Origin: Seiridium cupressi
Taxonomy: Eukaryota > Ascomycota > Sordariomycetes > Amphisphaeriales > Sporocadaceae
Assembly (NCBI GenBank): GCA_036674765.1
Contig: JARVKI010000048.1
Coordinates: 124,001-188,000 of the forward strand
DNA length: 64,000 bases
Reading direction: 5' to 3'
A model generated the notes under the pieces. That model had not been told where the DNA came from and did not search any database. It saw only the letters and a program-made list of their open reading frames with translations. Position numbers and translations under genes: made by a program. Of the stretch, positions 34,695-47,351 are shown piece after piece; within the stretch, counting starts at the first letter, position 1; the number at the start of each line of letters is the position of its first letter.

Positions 34695-37600
34695 TCAAAA
34701 TGCACCAGCACCCATCCAGGCCTTGATAATTTGCTCTATGTATTGACCATCGGATAGTCTCGGCGCTCTGCGAATTGAGGGACTTGCCAGCAATGTTGGA
34801 CCGATATCAAATGTGGTCGCCTCCGCGTCCGCTCGTTGCTTGAGCCAGAAGCCCAACAGCTTCTTGCTTGGGTTGAGCATAGGGTCATCGCTGCTTTGCG
34901 CCAGTTCCCGCAACCACATTTCCCAACCAATTGCGCTGAACTCCATTCCTGCTTCCCGAAGTGCTGGCAGCAAGTCATCATTCCATGAGAAGGTCCAAGG
35001 GTTGGTAATGTTATAGACCAGTTTCTCTTTCTGTCCTTCTCCAGGCGGCATTCTGATCTCGGCCAGATCTAAAATCACTTCTGCCAGAACATCGACAGGT
35101 GTCCAGTTGCATCGGTCTCGGGCAGGGCCAAGGACTGGCAAGCAGCCCGCAGATTGCGATCTGGAAGAACGGATCATCAGAGGAACAGCCTCGTCTGGAT
35201 TCCACAATTTCGTCAATCCAGACCTAATACCCGGGGTTATTTGGCCAATGCGAAGAATGGATGCACGAGCGCCTGCTTTTACTGCTGCTTGGACAATTCG
35301 CTCGCCGACGAGTTTAGATCTGGCATACCCTGTCGGTGCAGCACTGCCAAGTTCCGCAATCGGTTCAGATGCTACAGGAGCTGGATGCTTGGTTGACTGA
35401 GCGACGCCGATGGAGGAGCAGAACAACAAGTGTGGCCGCTGGCGAGATTCAATGCTGAATTGCAACAGGTCATGTAAAGTCCGTATATGTTGACTAAATG
35501 AAGAGATAGGAAGGGCAAAATTGACTGGCCATGCGCAGTGTATGATATGGGTGATGTTAGATCTAATAGAGTCAAAGTCAGGTCTCTCGAGGCCGAAATT
35601 CGGTTTGGTCATATCAGCGCTGATGACTGTAACCTTGTCCAGTGGGAGGGCAAGACCTCTCTTCTCCAGCGAATTATGAACTCGTCCAAGAACAGATTGA
35701 CATTCCTCGCCTTGAGGTCGCACGATTGTGTATACCTTGGCCACATTCTCAGATGCAACTAGGGCTGCTAGAAGATGAGCGCCTAGAAAGCCAGTAATAC
35801 CCGTTAGGAGCTAGAACTAGAGTTAATGAAAGGTGCTTCGATGGGGAACCAATGTGTTCTTCCATCATGTCATTCCCAGGTCCTAGTTTACGATGTGGGT
35901 ATTAGGAAATAGATAACATACCACGACTTTATTCGGGCTTGGACTGCAGCTCGTGGCTTCGCTATTATCTTCGAATGCCCTAAAAGCCGAGTTTTCTTCG
36001 ATGAAGGCCTTCATTAAAGAGACCTCCCCTTTACCTTCCTCCTCCTCAACGCCGTTACGGATTGCATATAGTCTGCTAGCAAGCCTAGCGGGTGATCCAC
36101 AGTCGTAGACAATTGTGGTCGTAAGTTGAGATACATTACCGCCAAGGGCAATATTCTTCAAGATTTTCGCCCGGAGCTGTATGGCCTTGAGGCTATCGAC
36201 ACCAGCTGAGAAGAAGTCGGCATCCAAATCCTGGATCTCGTGACCCATTTCGCCCATGGCTTGCGCAATCCAGCTCTCAAGCTCCGGCACAGACAAGCAG
36301 AGTGAGCCGCCCACAGGACTTTCTAATGACTGGTAAACTTTGTTGATTTTTCCCGCAAAGTCGCGGTATATTTGTCCTCGTTTGATGGAACTCTTATCCG
36401 TGGTAGGGCAGTCGACATTCTCCGCTATAATGGCGATACATTCCCTGCTGATCCGCGCAAAGCCTTCCGAGTGCCTGTTTGCGTCGTCTATGACTGGCCA
36501 TACTTGCTCGACAAAGTCATCGTCGGTTAAGTGCTTGGTTCCTGGAGCCCTGAACAGAAGTAAACCAGGAACCTCGCGATCGATGCCAAACACGACTACC
36601 TCTCTCACCAAATGATGCTGTCTGATATATCCTTCAATAGACAGAGGTAGCACCTTCTCGCCATTCAAGAGTGTGATCCGATCGTCCATTCGGCCGATAA
36701 ACTTCCATGCGTTTGGAAGAGTATGATGCGGTGTGAAGAGATCATTCGTGTGCCAAGATTGAGGAGGATCGTCTGAGTTGGATGCAGTTTTGCCCCTATG
36801 GCCATCAAGTACTATGCATTCATGGAGCCCTCCCCCTTCACCAATGGAGCGGAATTGTACAAAAGGAGCTACATGAGGTGGCGGGCGAAGATAGTTCCAA
36901 GCCCGGTCACCCTGCGGTCTGTAGGCCGAACTTAGAATCAAGCCTGTCTCTGTCCTGCGCCAAGAGTCAGCGGAACCAAAGCGGACATTGCGAAGGCTTC
37001 TGTGTTACATACGAGCCAAATTGCATACCAATGTGCACACCCGCCTCTGTAAGCATGTCGCCAATCTCGTCCGGTAGCTTACTCCCTGCGCTGCTGACAA
37101 AGCGGCACTGTTTCAAGGCATCGACCCCGTCGGGTCCTTCCGTCAATAACTTTAGAGCATATGGGACAGTCCAGACGATGTCTGGTTTGGCAGCTTTGAT
37201 GGCGGCAGTCAATGTGTCGTGTGTTTGAGGTACGTGGCCGCTCATGGCGTAAATCGTTCTGCGCTTGTGAAAGGCTTGCATGTATGACAATAGCCCAAAA
37301 GAGTGGGAGAATGGCGCCGTGATGAAAGCTGTTGCATCTTGAGCGTAGGCAGCCACTGCCATCAGCTTCTGGTCGTCGACATCGATCGTCTTTGGGAGTC
37401 CTGTTGACCCTGAACTATGGAGCATCATGCATCGCCGCGACGTTTTGTTGAGCACATCTGGAATGCTGTATTGGTCCACAAGGATCTCCTTTTGCTCAAA
37501 GTTATCGTATGCATCGCGGGTCGGTATTGGCTGCAGATTGAAGCTTTCTAGATCCTTGTCCCCGACTCTGAACAACCTGTCTCCAGGAGCGAAGAGCAAG

Positions 37601-38044
37601 GTATCGGAACCCTGGCTCGCGAGAAGGGCCTTAACAGCCGAAGGAGCCAGTCGAGGAGAGAGGAGGAAAGGAACATAACCTAAGCGCATGCAACCAAAAG
37701 TGACAACCAAGTAGTCCAGGTCAGTAGGCGCGCAGATTCCAATGACTGTTTCTTTAGCCTGGGAGTTCTAGTGACAGCCTGGTCAGCAGAGCTTTAGGAT
37801 TTGGAGACGGCCAAGAAAACGGGGAAACTACGATCGGGTGAAAGCCTCTGGCCATCAAGCATCGCGCTGCGCCGTCGACAAAGTGGTTCAGAACTGCACC
37901 GGATATTGGCTCATAATCTACAACGCCGTGTTTGGATTTAGGGAACGCCAGGAGTGGCGTCTGGTCAGCATCGGTCGCCCTCAGTCGCAGCAGCTGGTCA
38001 AAAGTGTGCACCGTACGGTCACAATTGACGCCCAGCAGCCCCAT
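34695..38044 (-). CDS. NRPS-like enzyme, adenylation-thiolation-reductase (carboxylate reductase type)
   Basis: Four exons, 37832-38044, 37013-37758, 35922-36954 and 34695-35810 (introns 73, 58 and 111 nt), give 1035 residues. The adenylation domain has LHSSGSTGLPKT near residue 186, FGSTETGLI completed by a splice, and GRMDDRITLLNGEKVLP near 411. The carrier domain holds FFSAGVDSLKAIQLR with the phosphopantetheine Ser near 573. The C-terminal thioester reductase starts with LTGITGFLGAHLLA (NAD(P)H site, about 666) and has the catalytic YARSK (about 828). There is no condensation domain. Enzymes of this layout activate a carboxylic acid (aryl, amino or polyketide) and release it as aldehyde or alcohol. 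The substrate is not predictable here. It lies next to a membrane protein and an MFS exporter, and about 11 kb from the PKS block. Confidence 0.92.
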
Positions 38045-38651
38045 CCTCTCCAGTATATGCTATGTTAATGCAACAAAGCTTGATTTATTGCTCGTATGGC
38101 TGGTGAGTAGCACTTATAACTTTGTCTTGGCTAAACGGGTCTGCTTGCACATGTGAAGCCATGGCGGGTTAGCTTCGTAAACATTTCCGCATTCACAACC
38201 GGAGATGGCAGACCCTCGCTTGAAAGTTGCCGATGCAGGCAGGGATGAAGAGTGCGCCATCCTCATCGGTGCGGACCCCTGGCGAAAGAAAGTGAATCAG
38301 GGCTACCCATCCGTCTTTGCAGCGCAAGCCGACCAATTATTTGCGTGACCCGGTCATTCGGTCACATACCCCCTGCCCCCACCGGCGATTTTGTGCGCGG
38401 ATTGCTGCGTCTGTCGCATGTGAAACGAACTCCGGAGCATTCATGCAGTTCATTCCTACCCTAGTGGTACGTTGCATTGTGTCAGGGGATACACAAAAGG
38501 TTGTAGTCGCATTCTAGAAAGGCAAAAAGAAAGAAAAAAGAGGGCCATCAACTTCTAACGAGTCGTGTGGGGTCGTACTGTGCGGTAACTGAACTGGTCA
38601 ACATGTCTGATGTCCTACAATTTAATGGCTCATCGCAGTCATAGTTCTCCA
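38045..38651. other. Promoter region of the NRPS-like gene
   Basis: 607 bp between the NRPS-like start and the 3' end of the rhodopsin-like gene. A weak TTATAAG element lies about 75 bp upstream of the NRPS-like ATG on the minus strand, and an A-rich tract near 38520-38540. No ORF supported. Confidence 0.4.
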
Positions 38652-40024
38652 TCAATTCACTTTGGCGATAGAGATCATGTCCCCTTGTACGTAGTGCTCT
38701 TGCAAACTGTCCCTTTTTTGCCTGTCGCTCGTGGAGGTGAGCTCGATCTTCTTGTCAACTGTAATGTCATGACCATCATAAGCATGAAGCTCTACCTCGC
38801 TTTCTGACCGATTGTTTCCCATACGCTGGAAGCCTTGACTTTGGCTATTCTTGAAGTAGCTCCCATTGTGTGCGGACCGTGATTTCGATGTTCGCTCGGT
38901 GCTTTTGATCGTGGCGCGATTTCGAGTGCAACACAGAGCCAGCGGCGCCAGGAGTGGTAGGTTGGCGCATGTGATTCCCATGGCTGCCTCCATATATGTC
39001 CAGATCCCCGCCTCGGCTTGAAAAACTGTAGAAGAAATGGGTCAGATACGAGGTGCAAGGCTAAGATTCCACGGGTGCGAGGTGACTTACAAGTCACGTC
39101 AGACGAGGTGCCAAGAAGTGCAATCCAACGCAGGAATGAAGTCGCCACAACACTATGATGTCGTTGCTTCAGTAAAAAGATGCGTGAGACTAAGCTTATG
39201 GGCGTAATGACGACTTACAATGTACCAATTGTAAAGATACCAGCCAATGCCCATTTCTTCCGGCGATCTATCTGTAAAGTCAGGAGAACTGGAAGCGGCA
39301 TTACCAAGATGAAGATGTCGCCAACAGCACTAAGCACACCATTGGTCAACCCTATAGTAATCAGGGGATTGGGGAGACAAGAGCCTTGTTGTGTCTTATC
39401 CCAAAAGTACGAGATCGGCGTGCATTCAAATAATGATGCCATGAAAGCTTCAATCGCCCAAAGCAGTGTATATATCCAGATACCCCAGGCCAGTCTGCGA
39501 AATAGTTTCGTGACGAATAGTTTGGCGTAAAAAATTATGATAGAAGTTTTAATAGAGAATATCGTCGGAGGTTGAAACCGCTGTTCGCGATTAATGCAGG
39601 CTCCCCTACGTATGGAATTCTCCAATTTACCTGTAAAAGCCAAATCGACTTTTGATGGATTAGCACTATTTCTGGTATGGGCCATGGCAAGCACTTACAA
39701 ACATGAAAGACCGCTTTTCAGCCTTGCTGATGTCTTCCTCATGCTGTCCCAACCCCGTGGACAACCCTATTTGCAATTCAGCAGGATTCTGAGTGTGGTG
39801 GTATACAGATCGAGCATACCGTAGAACTCCGCGGCTGCTAATCCATAACTGAGCAGCAATCCTGCAGTGATGAACCAGTCTTCGCTTTGTATCCTATTGC
39901 GACGGTGGTATTTTGCGAAGAACCGAGCCCCTGTTGACGCCGTCGAGAGAATCAAGCCAATGGTGGTTGCAGTGATAACATATATCCTTTTCTGATCCGG
40001 AGTAAAACTGTCCAACGCCATCAT
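38652..40024 (-). CDS. Rhodopsin-like seven-helix integral membrane protein
   Basis: Five exons, 39820-40024, 39699-39766, 39219-39580, 39091-39152 and 38652-39025, give 356 residues; the acceptor of the second intron (118 nt) is the least certain. The N-terminus has ITATTIGLILSTASTGARFF, then EDWFITAGLLLSYG. Helices follow, including IKTSIIIFYAKLF, WIYTLLWAIEAFMASLFEC, and ITIGLTNGVLSAVGDIFILVMPLPVLL, then RWIALLGTSSDVT and WTYMEAAMGITCANLPLLAPL. This pattern (EDW near helix 2, CTP..FWD, D-IFIL-PLP, EAAMGI) is that of the fungal plasma-membrane family with a rhodopsin-like domain. A cytoplasmic polar tail of about 90 residues closes the protein. No ligand is known for most members. An ATG three bases downstream is equally possible as start. 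Confidence 0.82.
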
Positions 40025-41794
40025 TAAAGCCTGGGTGATGTACGCAGGTAGACTCTAGGACTACCATAGATCCCCTGGAGCTTAGCGAGTGACCAACATT
40101 GAAGATCGTTCGAGCAAAGGCGAAGGAGAACCCATCAAGATAGATTCTATTTCACGTAATTCGAACGATAGCTGGAGATGGATTGTGAAAATTTGCTGAT
40201 CTGGCTTTCTCCTTGCCAGGGCTCAATTGTGTCTCTGTGGTAGATTGCGTGATGCTGTTGCAGGGGCCCAAGGACACTGGAAGTCGATTTAATCCTTGAT
40301 AACACTGGCAGCTCAAATGCCTGTTGCGAGACAGCGGCAAGGAAACAAGAAGACATTCAGGCTCGGATTTCGAATATCTTTGAGTTGTGACTAGTCGAAA
40401 AAGATATCAGCATGCAGTGCATTAGAAGCAGGGATAGTAAGGCACGTGCATCACGCAAATGATCTGTAATAAGAAAAGTGTCTGGTTCTCAACCCCGAAA
40501 AGCAAAAGTATTCTCCCTGGTTACGGACCTGCCCTCGCGCTTCTCCGGCTTTAATCACTTCGTTTAATTAGTTATCACATCCGCTTACTGGTTCTCAAAC
40601 AATCGGTGACCAGGATGGTTCCGGCCCCGGGCCGGTCCTTAGCACCATACCCCATACTTTTGATAATAATCTCAAAGAAATACGAGTCCCTGAGTGTCAA
40701 ACTACTATAATGAAAACTCGTTCCCCACCCGACGTTTAGGTTTATACTGCATCTACTCTACTAAGGCTGATATCTCGATGCTGTATCTGAGCGTTATGGA
40801 TATCTTTAGTCTGGGTGGCTTGGAAGATGCTTGTCAATCCCAAGTCGGACCCACAAACCGGTCAAGCCGACGTGGTGCCCCGGGAATTTTAGAGCTTGTC
40901 GTTGGCACGGAAAGCATTTCCTACCCTTGTCGCCTACATGTTCTCATCAGCAGCTAATGCTGCAGGGGCCTGCCCCGCGGTACTGCCGCTGCGGCCCCTT
41001 AGTGAATCGTGAATCGTTGTCACGCTGAATAAGCTACAAATTCGGAAAATGAGTACGCACATGAACATACCGTAAACTCTTCATCATGAAGACCACTTGC
41101 TCTTCCGCGAGCCTGAACCATATGCTATCCATAATTTTTCGAAGGTAGACCTCAAATCCACCAACGTGGGCTTGTGCCGGCAATCGATTGCGAGTTGCGG
41201 AACAGACCGGCCCAAACAATCAGATCATACAACGTGCTAAAATCATGCTTTCTGTTGCAGCACTTGCGTCCGTTATTGGTGGAATGCTACCAAAGTTTGC
41301 ATCAGAATGACAACCCTGGCATGCAGCAACGACCGTTACGTGTCTCGGGAAGTTCCAAACGAATCACCATTGCAGCGTACCATTCTCGTGCTTGATTAGC
41401 GTGATATCCTTGTTTCTCGGATAAGCAATCCTTCTTCCATATTGCCGCACCCTGGTGGGTGGTCATTGGATGCCTGCAGGTGGTAGGGAATAAAAACCGC
41501 TCATTTTGTTGACCCCGACACCCGAGTGAACGGACCGAAACAGTCAGTCTTGAAGCGTTCGGAAATACCTACCCTTGTGCACCTGCTTTTAGAGGAATAG
41601 CGGCCGCAATGCATGTTCTACATTGTAGGGTCGACAATTTTGTCGGGAAAAGGAGCTAGCAATATGCCGAACACAGTCGGTTTTGCGACGGTTGTTACAC
41701 ACACTTTCTACTCTTGTCCTGTAATGCACAATCCATTTTCTTGACTTGAAGAAGCTTGTTTGCCTTGGCTGTGCACGTTTTCTTGGAAGCGGAT
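40025..41794. other. Divergent spacer between membrane-protein genes
   Basis: 1.8 kb between the minus-strand rhodopsin-like gene and the plus-strand MFS gene, holding both promoters. Short ORFs on both strands have no recognisable features. Confidence 0.4.
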
Positions 41795-43645
41795 ATGCAG
41801 GACACAGGGGACGAGAGGTCGGGACCCGACGGTGGCATAGCAGATTCACCCGACCTACAGCGGGCAGAAAAGAAAACTTCGACACGCGACTCATCTAAAC
41901 CTGCCGGAGGCCCTGGCATTAAGACAAGTCATATGCTTCACCAAAATGTCATACTAATCCCAACGCCCAGCGAAGATCCTGCTGACCCTTTGGTCAGTAA
42001 ATATCCATGCAGTGACTTTCGAATTGCAGGCTAACGCATGTGACAGAATTGGACACGAACGCGCAAATATGTCATTCTTGCAGTGCTGTGCTTCGCGACC
42101 TTTGGGGGCTTCACGAGCTCCCTAGCTGGTCAGCTTGAAGTGGCACCACTTAGTAAGCTATACAAGGTAGACACTTCAGAGGTCGCATACCAGAACTCAG
42201 CCGCCAATGCCGGGATGATAATCGGCAGCTTGATCTTCTACCCGCTCTCACGCGTTATCGGCCGCCCGTCTGCTATATTCTGGTCCATGACCGGGGTCAC
42301 ACTTTCGCAAGTCTGGGCTGCTCTGATGACCAAGCCGGATGACTACGACATATACATTGTCTCGCGGGGGTTTACGGGTTTCTTTGGTACCATTGTGGGT
42401 GTCTTGGGCCCTCGTCTCTTGGTAGACTTGTTTTTTCTCCACCAGCGCGGCCGTGCATTCACCATATTTCACTTCTGGTTCGACGCAGGCAATGCGGCAG
42501 GCCCTTCGATCTGCGCCTTCATTGCATCCGCTTCGAATTGGACCTGGGCATTCTGGTGGACTGTGATAATGTGTGGTGTATCGGCGCTCAGCATATGGCT
42601 CTTTTTACCTGATACTACTTGGGATCGTCGTCGGGAAGCCGTGAACAGAAAGCCCGAGTCGTCCTGGGTTAAAGAGCGCGTTGCTACATTCCTGCCGGGG
42701 ACAAAAGTCACACCGCGGAGATCTCTTGGTGAACTGGTAAGTCATTCCTCGAAAAACTCAATCAACAGAAGGTAAGAGCTGACGAACTGTTGTAGTTGGG
42801 CATCGCCGCACTGCCTTTCAAAGTTGCTTCCACGCCCGTGACAATATTGACGAGTCTGTTCTGCTTGCTGAACTTTGGCTTTTACGTCGGTATGAACAGC
42901 GTGACGCCGGTTTGGCTCCAGAGACCTGTCAAAACTGGCGGTTATGGATTCACGGCAAATCAAAACGCATTGTGTAAGTGAGGCTCGAGCAGGGAAGTAT
43001 GTTTGCCATGTCAGCTAATATCGCTGCAGTTCAATTTTTCCACTGGGTGGGAATTGCAATTGCCCTCATCTATGGTCAATTAGTTAGCGACCACATCCCT
43101 CTGGCCCTGGCACGGCGCTTCAACAATGGCAACTGGAAGCCGGAGTATAGATTGCACGCACTTTGGATTCCGGCTCTTATTTGTAATCCCATTGGTCTCG
43201 GTATATTTGGTTACGCACTTCAAAACCAGCTATCTTGGGGTCTACTCGGCCTTGGCCACATCCTCGTCACTTTTGGCTCCTTGTAAGGCGTCATCCTCTG
43301 CGCTCATCTAAAAGCAGGTTACTAACATGGCTCAGATGTATCACTCCCATTACCGTCAATTACCTGTCTGAATGCTTCACCAAGAATATCGAGGAGACAG
43401 CTATCGTTCTGAACGCTTTTCGTGTAGGGTTTGGGCTATCAATCGCCTTCTATATCAATCCTTGGGTAGCTAAAGTTGGGTTCGCCTGGACCTATGGCAC
43501 AATGGGCTTCATCCAGGTGATTTCCTGGGCCTTCTTGATTGCTCTTATGCTGAAGGGGCACGAAATCAGACGCATTGACCCATTCAATCTGATATCAACA
43601 GAGGAGGGGGAGCATGTTCTGGACAAGGACAAAACGGTCTCATAG
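41795..43645 (+). CDS. MFS transporter (DHA1-like drug/H+ antiporter)
   Basis: Five exons, 41795-41992, 42047-42736, 42796-42973, 43030-43282 and 43336-43645 (introns 53-59 nt, several with CTAAC branch sites), giving 542 residues. The start is MQDTGDERSGPD at 41795. A 60-residue hydrophilic N-terminus is followed by NWTRTRKYVILAVLCFATFG (helix 1). Segments fitting 12 helices include the motif A region near SRVIGRPSAIF, a central cytosolic loop with VKERVATFLPG, and FCLLNFGFYVGM in the second half. NWxxxRK and YQNSAANAGMIIG are common in fungal DHA1 exporters. The plasma-membrane role is inferred as export of a small metabolite or toxin. It is divergent from the rhodopsin-like gene and near the NRPS-like reductase, which fits cluster-associated export. 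Confidence 0.88.
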
Positions 43646-46600
43646 TCGGATTGGACGTTGTTTTCTTCGACAATTACACATGCGAGTTCGTGATCTAGTT
43701 GGTATGATAGAGTCCTCATCAGGCGGAGCGGGTATCTTTACGAGACTTGGCGCATGAATGTAAGGTCGTAAAATGTAAGACCACCCCTAGGTTGCATCCA
43801 TCACATCGATGCAAATGCTGGTCTTGGTATTCCAATGCCTTGAACGTCTTGTTTTAAAGTAAGTGGTAAGTAGATACGATGGGTGATTGTGACTGAGTTT
43901 CCCTACCTGAGGTCGGAATATGGGGACATAATATATGTTTGGTCCTTTAGCATCAGGAGATCAAACGGCATTAAGTGCTCTTCGCCAACTGTGACCCTTG
44001 GATTTACTTGCTGCCTAACTACACATTGACTTGAAGGCGCCGGGGTAACGCAACATTTCCACGATATATATGCATGCCTGGAGCTTATGAAAGTGATTCA
44101 AAGTGAGGTCATTAGCATGAATTGCTGTCTATATCGACGTGTTTCATCAATTGCACTAGCAAGCCTTGTTTTCCAAATCCTCGATGCTTTTGAACAAAGC
44201 CGCTTTTCCGACTGGACAGAGCTTTGCCACGATTTATCCTTCATAACGTGCACCAAATGAAATATGTGGTACGATGTAAAGTATCGTTTGTGCAACACAC
44301 CCAGACGAGCTGAATTCATCATGATGGCGTGACAATAATTTCAAAGGACGTTTCCAACGCGGTGTTACCAGACTAGCCAAACTTACAAGCCAGTAAGATG
44401 GCAGTATTCTAGACCGCTTCTCACGGTTTGTCCTGAAAGGTTCTCCATGTTGTCGCCTGCAGAGCTAGCGCAACCCTTTCTTCTACGTACTATGTATGCA
44501 ACAGCTTTCGTAGCATTAGATATGGCGGGGAAAGACTCGCAGTCTACGTTTGCTATTCCACATGGTCGGAATATCTTAAAATCTCCAAACCCCGCTGCTC
44601 GTCGCTTGGCCGCTCGAATCGCAGATTTTCCAATTGCGCAACCCCTTTCTATCCCTCTGAGATTTCCGCTGTTACATAAGCTTCTATTTGGAACTTCTAT
44701 TTGGGAGTTCCATTTGGATTTGGCCTGGGCGAAAAGACTGAATTTGAGACCTGTCGCATACGACCGCATGAATCAACCTTTTTCAGTCAACTCCCAGTCC
44801 AATTAGACTGGCTCTAGCCTTCTGTCCGGTTATGCATCACATAAGGATCATGATAACGGCACTTAGCATGGCCAGCGCTGTGGCTGCGGGGCCTGGAGCC
44901 TATGCGTGCTGTCTGTTGAAACAGGTGGCCCAGCCACCCTCTTTTAGGGCTTCCCAGCCACACACACATGTACATATACTAGATTATCTCCTTCTACTTC
45001 TCTCTCTGATACTTAACCAACCAATTAATCAATTTACCCCTCATAACCTTCGCCCATCTTGACACTATCAAGCCAAGTGCGCTGCTGTTACGCTTTGGAT
45101 CCCTGGTTTCGGTGTCTCAGCATATGCTGCATGTCAGGGCTACCGTTCCCATCTTCTCTTGGCGCCAGGTCTTTGAGATAGATTCCATCTTCCCTTGCAG
45201 GTAGACCTGCCTCAATTTTGACAAGATATAAAAATGCCTTTATTCACCTAGCATATGTTATTCAATGTCTCGGAGAAATATGAATGATAATTAGAATAAT
45301 GAGCTGTCACGAAGTATCGAATTGAAACACTTGTAATTAGTGAGGGGAAGGCTACTATGCTGCCTGGCTACTGCAGCAGTGCTTTGCTGTTCCAAGTGAA
45401 GCTCATGCTCAAAAAGGACTGCAATATATAGTCCAATCGCAAGACGATCAACTTTCGTGTTGTCAAGTTAGTGTTGTCGAGTTGTTACATCAAGTACATA
45501 TTTAATGAAACAATGCAACGATAATTCCAGAGCAACTTCGAGGTTGGCTGTTCTTATGGCTGCAACGTTCCATTCAAGGTCCATTATCAGCTAGCACTCA
45601 GATCTCGAATTGATCCAAACAAGAATTCCCGCAATTAAGACTGGGAAGCTATATCATGTATACATGATAGGACGAAATAAGGTGAGTGTTCGCCCTTCGT
45701 AATCGTCGTCGTATCAGAGTATATAACATGCAAACCCTTTGTAGTCGTGAGTTGCAGTATGTTGGTAAAACGGTTCCCAAAAGCAAGCATGATGACGAAT
45801 CTTTGCATGGAGACATGCGCAGGCTAGATGAGGTATGTCATTATTGGTTTCTCTTCCCTTAAATCGACCAGAAGGCCTGGCAGTTCAAATGAATTTGTTG
45901 AAGTGGTATCAGTTATACAACGCATAGCTCGATTCCGACCACTTGTTTGTAAATGATGCCCGCTCAAGTAAGGCTGCAACGTTGAAACGGCTGATGACGA
46001 ACAAGAAAAGATGAACGACAACAAATAACATGCCCTTTTTATAAGAACAGCGGCCCCTGCATCTATGCTGTAGTCGCCAAGACATTAACCTATTCTCGGC
46101 CTCCTACAATTTTGCTATCATGTCAATATACCAATCGGCGCCGCCCACTATTCTCACTGAACGTTATGATGATTATTCCGCAGTACGACAGTTTCCTAGT
46201 CTGCTGCTACAGCGAGCAATCAACAAGCCAGCTTATGCAGGGAAGCGCAGCGTAACTTCAACGCGGCCACCCTCCATGAGTCCGACCCAGGGTGGTGCTT
46301 TTTTGACTGATGTTAGACCAAGACATAGGCCAGCGAGAATCTGACCTGAGCCTTTTCACTCTAGCGCGGATTCTTCAGGTAGGGACTTGTCACTGTTTAG
46401 ATCTAGATGTTAGCTTTGCAGTACCGTACAGTCAAATTCGTGAAAAATCTAAAGCCGGTCTCCCAACTCCTTCGAAACCGGGGCGCTCTATCTACCCTAT
46501 TAGGGGAGCTACACCATGAGTCGCTTATTTCAGCCAATTAATTCACGCGCACCGCTGCTTGACGGCGAAATCAGCCACTACAGAACTAATGGTTTTGGTG

Positions 46601-46808
46601 ATGTCAGGTGAACGAAGGACCTGTCTGTTCGATAGCACACCGAGTCGTAGAATAATAGATGGGTGGCTTGACAGGATTCTGCATCAGCATCTCAAGGCAA
46701 CAGGTTGGTGTCCAGGGGTTGCGACGGAACTCGACGTATGCGAGTTCGTTTACATATGTCTTCTAAGATGAGCTCGACAACATCTTCATCAATCCCGACT
46801 CAACACCA

Positions 46809-47351
46809 GTGGTTACCCGACAAGAGACAATGCGCCGAGAAGACGGCCACTTATATGTCAACATAATTCCGTTTAACCAAGACGGAATTCCACCAATCGT
46901 TTGCGCGATAGAGGCGGTCGGGGTTGCGGCTGGATCAGGAGCACCAGCGTTTCAAGCTTATGCTGCTTCACCTGATGTTTTGGTCCTAGGGATGAGGCAA
47001 CACTCAAGAGAACGCTATACCTATTGCGGTAGTGAGCAGTGGTTCAGGGGTGATACGGGAGCAGGGAGCTTTACGGTGGGCTCGCAGTCAAGTACGCTTA
47101 GCTGGCAGACTCTTACTACTTTTCGCTCAGAATCACAATATAAACTAGCAGTCAGTTCCGAGACGGATATAGAAGCAGCCTTTATAATCCAGGCTTTCAT
47201 TCTTTTCGCAAATTTCAGTGCTCTCGTTCAGTGTGGGTTCCTTCATTGCCAGCGGCCCCAGAGCACTATGTTTCCAGTTCAGGCGGCTAAGTCCACTAGT
47301 TTCCAAGGTCTTTCTGGTGCTAGAGGAACAGTCAAAGTATCTGAAATATAA
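46809..47351 (+). CDS. Unsupported hypothetical ORF
   Basis: An open frame of 180 codons. The first half is Gly/Ala/Ser-rich and soluble-looking (IEAVGVAAGSGAPAFQAYAA, then FRGDTGAGSFTVGSQSS). The second half has one hydrophobic stretch (AAFIIQAFILFANFSALVQ). No family recognised. It may be a gene fragment inside the long gene-poor region or a chance ORF. Confidence 0.2.
   Translation: MVTRQETMRREDGHLYVNIIPFNQDGIPPIVCAIEAVGVAAGSGAPAFQAYAASPDVLVLGMRQHSRERYTYCGSEQWFRGDTGAGSFTVGSQSSTLSWQTLTTFRSESQYKLAVSSETDIEAAFIIQAFILFANFSALVQCGFLHCQRPQSTMFPVQAAKSTSFQGLSGARGTVKVSEI

Noticed and set aside
44447..44806. 119-codon plus-strand ORF
   Set aside because: Overlaps a similarly long antisense ORF, has no motif and no splice or promoter context.
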